A DNA stretch of 64,000 bases from Calliopum simillimum (lineage: Eukaryota > Arthropoda > Insecta > Diptera > Lauxaniidae). Position numbers and translations under genes: made by a program. The notes below the pieces were generated by a model, which saw nothing but the letters and a program-made list of their open reading frames with translations, searched no databases and was not told the origin of the DNA. Shown one piece after another: positions 59,902 through 64,000 of the stretch (positions are counted from its first letter, which is position 1; each line of letters opens with the position of its first letter). The DNA lies in the NCBI GenBank assembly GCA_951812925.1, contig OX638368.1:21205187-21269186 (forward strand), in the 5' to 3' direction.

Positions 59902-62425
59902 TACCATAAAACTTTTTTTTTTTTTTGGGAAAATTAAAAAAGTTAGTTAATTTTGAGGAAAAACAAATTAATAGACATACATTTTTTTGATTTTTTTTAA
60001 CTAATGTCCTCGAAAAGATTTTATTTTAATTAAATCCTTTGGGCAAATTTTTAAGAATTCATCCGTTTTGGGGATTTTTTTTTTTTTGGGAAAATTCGAA
60101 ATTTTTATGAGGGAGCCCTGCATCGTGGTCCATTTTGTCAAAAATTCCAAAATGTGCAATTTTTTTACGCCATTATTTAATCAAAAAAAGTTTTTCTTTG
60201 CGAAGGTTTGTGAAAGTGAAGTTGTATTATAGCCACAGACTATAATTTAAGCTGCATAGACTTTTGTTTAATTATTGCATATTGGTAAGTATTTAAATAT
60301 TGCAAGATATATTTTAGATATGTATACATATATTAAAATCCTGCTCCAACTTCTATGTATATTCCATACATATTTATAATACTTATGCATACCCCATGTC
60401 CTCTCGAATAAAAGTGTCCCACCTCAAAACTTTTCCAGTACATGTCTATAAACCCTCGTGACTCTAAAATTGACTCTCCCTAAAAAATTCACAAGATGCT
60501 GCTGCTCAAAATCCCACTAGGAGCGTAACGAGGTAAATTTACAGCGTCCTATTTATTTAAACGCTCCCATAAAATCTTTCCATTCGATTCTAAAATAACT
60601 TCTCGTTTCCATGATGATTGGAAGACGGTCATACGGTCATACGAATGCTTGACTAAAAACTTCCGTTGGTTATTTGGGCAGTGCGCAACCATCTCCATTT
60701 TCACCGTCTGCTTTGTCGTCATTTGATGAGCAATTCCACTTTTAAGATGTTGATGGACCAAACATTTTTCTGCGCTTTTTCTTCCAAATAGGAAAAAGTT
60801 CAAAGGCGTTTACAACGGCTGGGAGATGCGGAAAAGGGAGTCATCATAACAGTACCTAGACCTAGCTTAGATAATAAAATAAGGACTATTTTAGTTTTTA
60901 AGCTTCACATTCGTTCAGAACATAAGATATTTGGAGTATTCTTTGAATCTCATGATGCATTTTATGCATTATCAGAACTTTAAAACGATAATTTGCATTC
61001 GAGACTACAGCAACCGGTTTAAAAAAACCATTTATGTTTCGCATAAATCCGATTCGAATGAATCCTGCATTGTTAGAAACTGAAAAAGTAGAAAAAAATT
61101 GTCATACCACAACAAATCCAAGTAAGTTGAGCCTGAACTTGATCGTAATCTCTTTGTTTTTCATTAATTTCCCCTGTTGCACGCATAAATAAGAAGAAAG
61201 AACCTCGCAAGCAAATACCGAATGTAATTTACGGTTTCGCATCATCTTGCAGAAATAATCTCAGGTTACACGTTAATTCCCTTCGCTCGACTGATGCATC
61301 AGCAACGCTGATAGTTAATAAACAGGCAAGCAAGCAGGCAGGCAGATAGACAGACAGAGAGGCCCAAGGACAGACGGACAGTTTAGTCAGTCATGCAGCG
61401 AACACAGCACAAATCCTGCCTGCTTTTCAGTTTACATTAGGCGGCAGTGCACAACATCTGCTGTGTGTTTTCGAGTTTATTTACAACTTTGCATTGCCCA
61501 ACATCAATCATATTAAAATTTTCCCTACATTTCAGTTTTATTTTCATTAAAATGCCTTTTTTCGAGAATTTTTCACTGTTGTTTCTATTCGGCACATCAT
61601 AAAAGTTGAGTTTCTCCGTAGGTTATTTGATTATGAACAGTTTTACCTATGCGCGCTGCACTTGTAGATATGCAGTCCCTGTTGTAAAAATTTAGGCGAG
61701 GGAATATAAGAACCGCACCTTGCATTTTTTGTTTTGTCTTGTTTTATTTATTTACCGTTTCTTGCAAATTGTGTGAAATTTTCCTTGATAACTTTTTTTT
61801 TTCTTTCTTCGTTTCGGTTTGGGTTTTTGATGTTTTGAGTGTTTGAGTGAAATTTTGCACCTTTTTTATGGTACATACTTCAAATTTATTACAGGTAGTG
61901 TTTGTTAATGAGTACATTAAAAAACATTTTCTTAATTGATTTTGGTATACATATCGTTTTATTTTCTTTTTATATTCCGTTAGTTTGAGACTATAAGGGA
62001 TCGTTTTTAAGAGATGTTCGCAGTAATTCTGAACTAACAGAAGGCCCCTTGCTGACTGTCTGAATACAAAATCTCCACCAAGGGATATAGCCCGCTGCCT
62101 ACTAGTTTTAGTTTTAAATATTTAAATGGGTGGCGGGCGCAAAGGTCTTGAATCTTTCCCTTGTTCAATTTTACGAGATCTATAATGTACCCTTAGAATT
62201 GTCCGAACACATGCGGTAATTCAAGATATCCTTGCTTCAAGTTGCAGAAAACTCGTATCATATATTTGGCTGAAAACATTCAAATAATGTTGCTTATTTT
62301 TTTCAATGGCATCTATAATCTTCCTCATTTAACTAAAACTTAACTATTCATAAAATATAAAATGATACATTTTTTAAAAACATTTCATTACATAAAAAAT
62401 ATTTAAAAAAAGAAGCATACTCTAT
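59902..62425. other. gene-free stretch, nothing recognised
   Basis: AT-rich. Only short ORFs, and a GGCA/GACA low-complexity patch at about 61322-61395. Confidence 0.6.
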
Positions 62426-62823
62426 TAGGCATGCGCTTATTTTACGATTTTCTGATTTTCGTTCATGCCGCAAAATGCTGTTCTACTACATATGGTATTT
62501 TGCGGCAATTTTGTTAATGCCGTAAAAGAAAAATTCATAGAATTCGTATTTATTACCCGATTTTAAACAATTATAGCTTGTTGGAAAGGTATTTCAATTT
62601 GCTATAAGATAAAGTTATGCTTTGATTAATTTAATTAAGTTTAAAAAAAATTTAAATTATTTTTTGCCTGAAACCTCAACTTGACCTTGACCTCTCTTGC
62701 GGGCCGGGTTATCGTTATCCGATCGCCGTGAAACTTCATAGTATTTGTTTTTATGACCATTAGAAGGATTTCAGGGGGCGGCATGAACGAAAATCAGAAA
62801 ATCGTAAAATAAGCGCATGCCTA
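62426..62823. mobile_element. 398-bp MITE with perfect 46-bp TIRs and 9-bp duplication
   Basis: Begins TAGGCATGCGCTTATTTTAC; the right end is its exact complement for 46 bp. Flanked by ATACTCTAT at 62417-62425 and 62824-62832. No ORF. Confidence 0.92.
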
Positions 62824-63401
62824 ATACTCTATGGATGTCGATGAGTTACGATTTCGGGATTTGCATTTTTTGACCTTAAAACGAGTACAAATGAAACCCT
62901 AAAAGCCGATTTTAGCTACATTTTAATCACACCTATCAACACTTCAAGACAACCGTGTACACTTTTCAGACCAAAAACTAGAAACTTTCTTCAATAATAT
63001 ATAAGTTGCACAATATACACCTTAACTGGGAAAACTTTTTGTCCGAAAATTGTGATTAATTTGGATTTACATAATTTGACAAAATTTCTCGTTGATCACA
63101 ATAATTTCAACTAAATATTAAAAAGTACTACTGATTCGTTAATCTGAATATTTGTACTAAGTAAATGTTGTCTTCGTGCATAATGTGTACTTAATTTTTT
63201 ATGATAGTATTCAACACAAAATATTTCGTAAGATTTGATTGTCAAAGTACCTATTCCTTTACCGTGGTATAAAATCCTTCTTGTCTAACTGACCTGAACA
63301 AATTTGTTTACTTAAAAAAGTTATCATAAGCCTACACACAAGCGGAGAAAACTGAAAATTTTATTTTGAAAATTTTACGCTCATTTAAATATTTATATAT
63401 A

Positions 63402-63613
63402 CAGTAAGAAGCAAAACTGTCAACATGTTTGCTATTTTTGACTTAGTACTGCTATAGCGTTCGTTCTGATTACATGACCATTAAGAAATATGGAAGCTTA
63501 ACCTTTCCTCTATTCAAATATGTGAACAATTTCACCGAACTTCACACCATAAATAAAATAATGAACAAAAAACTATTTTGATAACATGTTGACAGTTTTG
63601 CACCACTTTAAGT
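63402..63613. mobile_element. 212-bp MITE
   Basis: GCAAAACTGTCAACATGTT near 63411 and AACATGTTGACAGTTTTGC ending 63601, with partly matching outer ends. The rest to 64,000 shows nothing recognised. Confidence 0.7.
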
Positions 63614-64000
63614 GATGTGGGTACAAACCTGGAAAGTGAGTTTTCCCTAGTTTAAAAAAAACGATTCCAATAGAATCTGTTGCGCTGATTCCAAAACTGG
63701 CCACAGAATCCCTCTACCTCGTCAGAATTTCGAGGCATCCTAAACTTAAAGTCCAAAAAACGACGTTTTTGCTGTTTTTTCAAATAAGGTTCAAGGTCGC
63801 AAGGCTTTTTTCTCCTCTATTCCGTAAAAAACACTTGAACATTTTGCTTTTTCCCTTTCCAAAAAAGTTATGAATGGTCATCTACGATTTTTCTTTGCAA
63901 AGTTATGCCCACTCTAAGATGACATCATGAAATACCCAAAATTCATAGTTAGACTAATTTGGGTATTTTTTGGCCATATTTCCCCAGAAGGATATGTTTA

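Noticed and set aside
60549..60803. 84-codon minus-strand ORF with fairly protein-like composition (KILWERLNK end)
   Set aside because: No recognised family, no clear splice sites and no flanking coding sequence; too weak to call a gene without conservation data.
61322..61395. GGCA/GACA-rich stretch considered as a regulatory array
   Set aside because: Simple low-complexity sequence with no recognisable site pattern.
1..64000. Search for tRNA, rRNA, CRISPR-like arrays or viral genes
   Set aside because: None seen. The regularly spaced words at 39.8-40.4 kb are inverted pairs within a transposon with a target duplication, not a spacer array.

Overview
This is eukaryotic DNA from a higher fly (Brachycera). 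The order is suggested by AT-rich non-coding sequence, short GT-AG introns, CAG/CAA-rich exons, an insect-type luciferase-like acyl-CoA synthetase, and Jockey-, I- and mariner-type transposable elements. The species cannot be fixed from the sequence alone. There is no sign of bacterial genes, CRISPR arrays or a virus.

Layout. (1) 1-23,200, plus strand: the 3' two-thirds of canoe (Afadin homologue). Thirteen exons join in one open frame of about 1,659 codons covering the DIL domain, the PDZ domain and the long C-terminal tail. A fourteenth, 2.4-kb exon (6654-9070) has its own stop codon and looks like an alternative last exon. (2) 23,200-31,480: gene-free, very AT-rich, with an 895-bp direct tandem duplication and a foldback element. 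(3) 31,488-36,140, minus strand: a complete four-exon acyl-CoA synthetase of the firefly-luciferase/4-coumarate-CoA-ligase family (543 aa), with one GC-AG intron and two large palindromes in its third intron. (4) 36,280-49,650: a dense graveyard of nested transposable elements, including a 4.0-kb Jockey-type LINE, a 5'-truncated LINE, a Mutator-like palindromic element built from a repeated 14-bp word, and a piggyBac-like MITE inside a giant palindrome. (5) 50,010-51,566, minus strand: an intronless Rab geranylgeranyltransferase alpha subunit gene (518 aa). (6) 51,700-64,000: more MITEs, a 5.4-kb inverted-repeat structure carrying a mariner fragment, an exon-like fragment and a 5'-truncated I-like LINE, a nested palindrome made of 83-bp units, and one small ORF of unknown nature.

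The three host genes have no shared pathway that I can see. Canoe works at adherens junctions, the synthetase in fatty-acid or xenobiotic acid activation, and RabGGTA in Rab prenylation. They are simply neighbours.

The outstanding feature is the number of self-complementary (foldback) insertions: more than a dozen, several still bounded by target-site duplications (8 bp, 9 bp, TTAA, TA) that I could read directly. Those in canoe and synthetase introns would be transcribed as long hairpins. The most unusual single object is the 542-bp element at 39,827-40,368.
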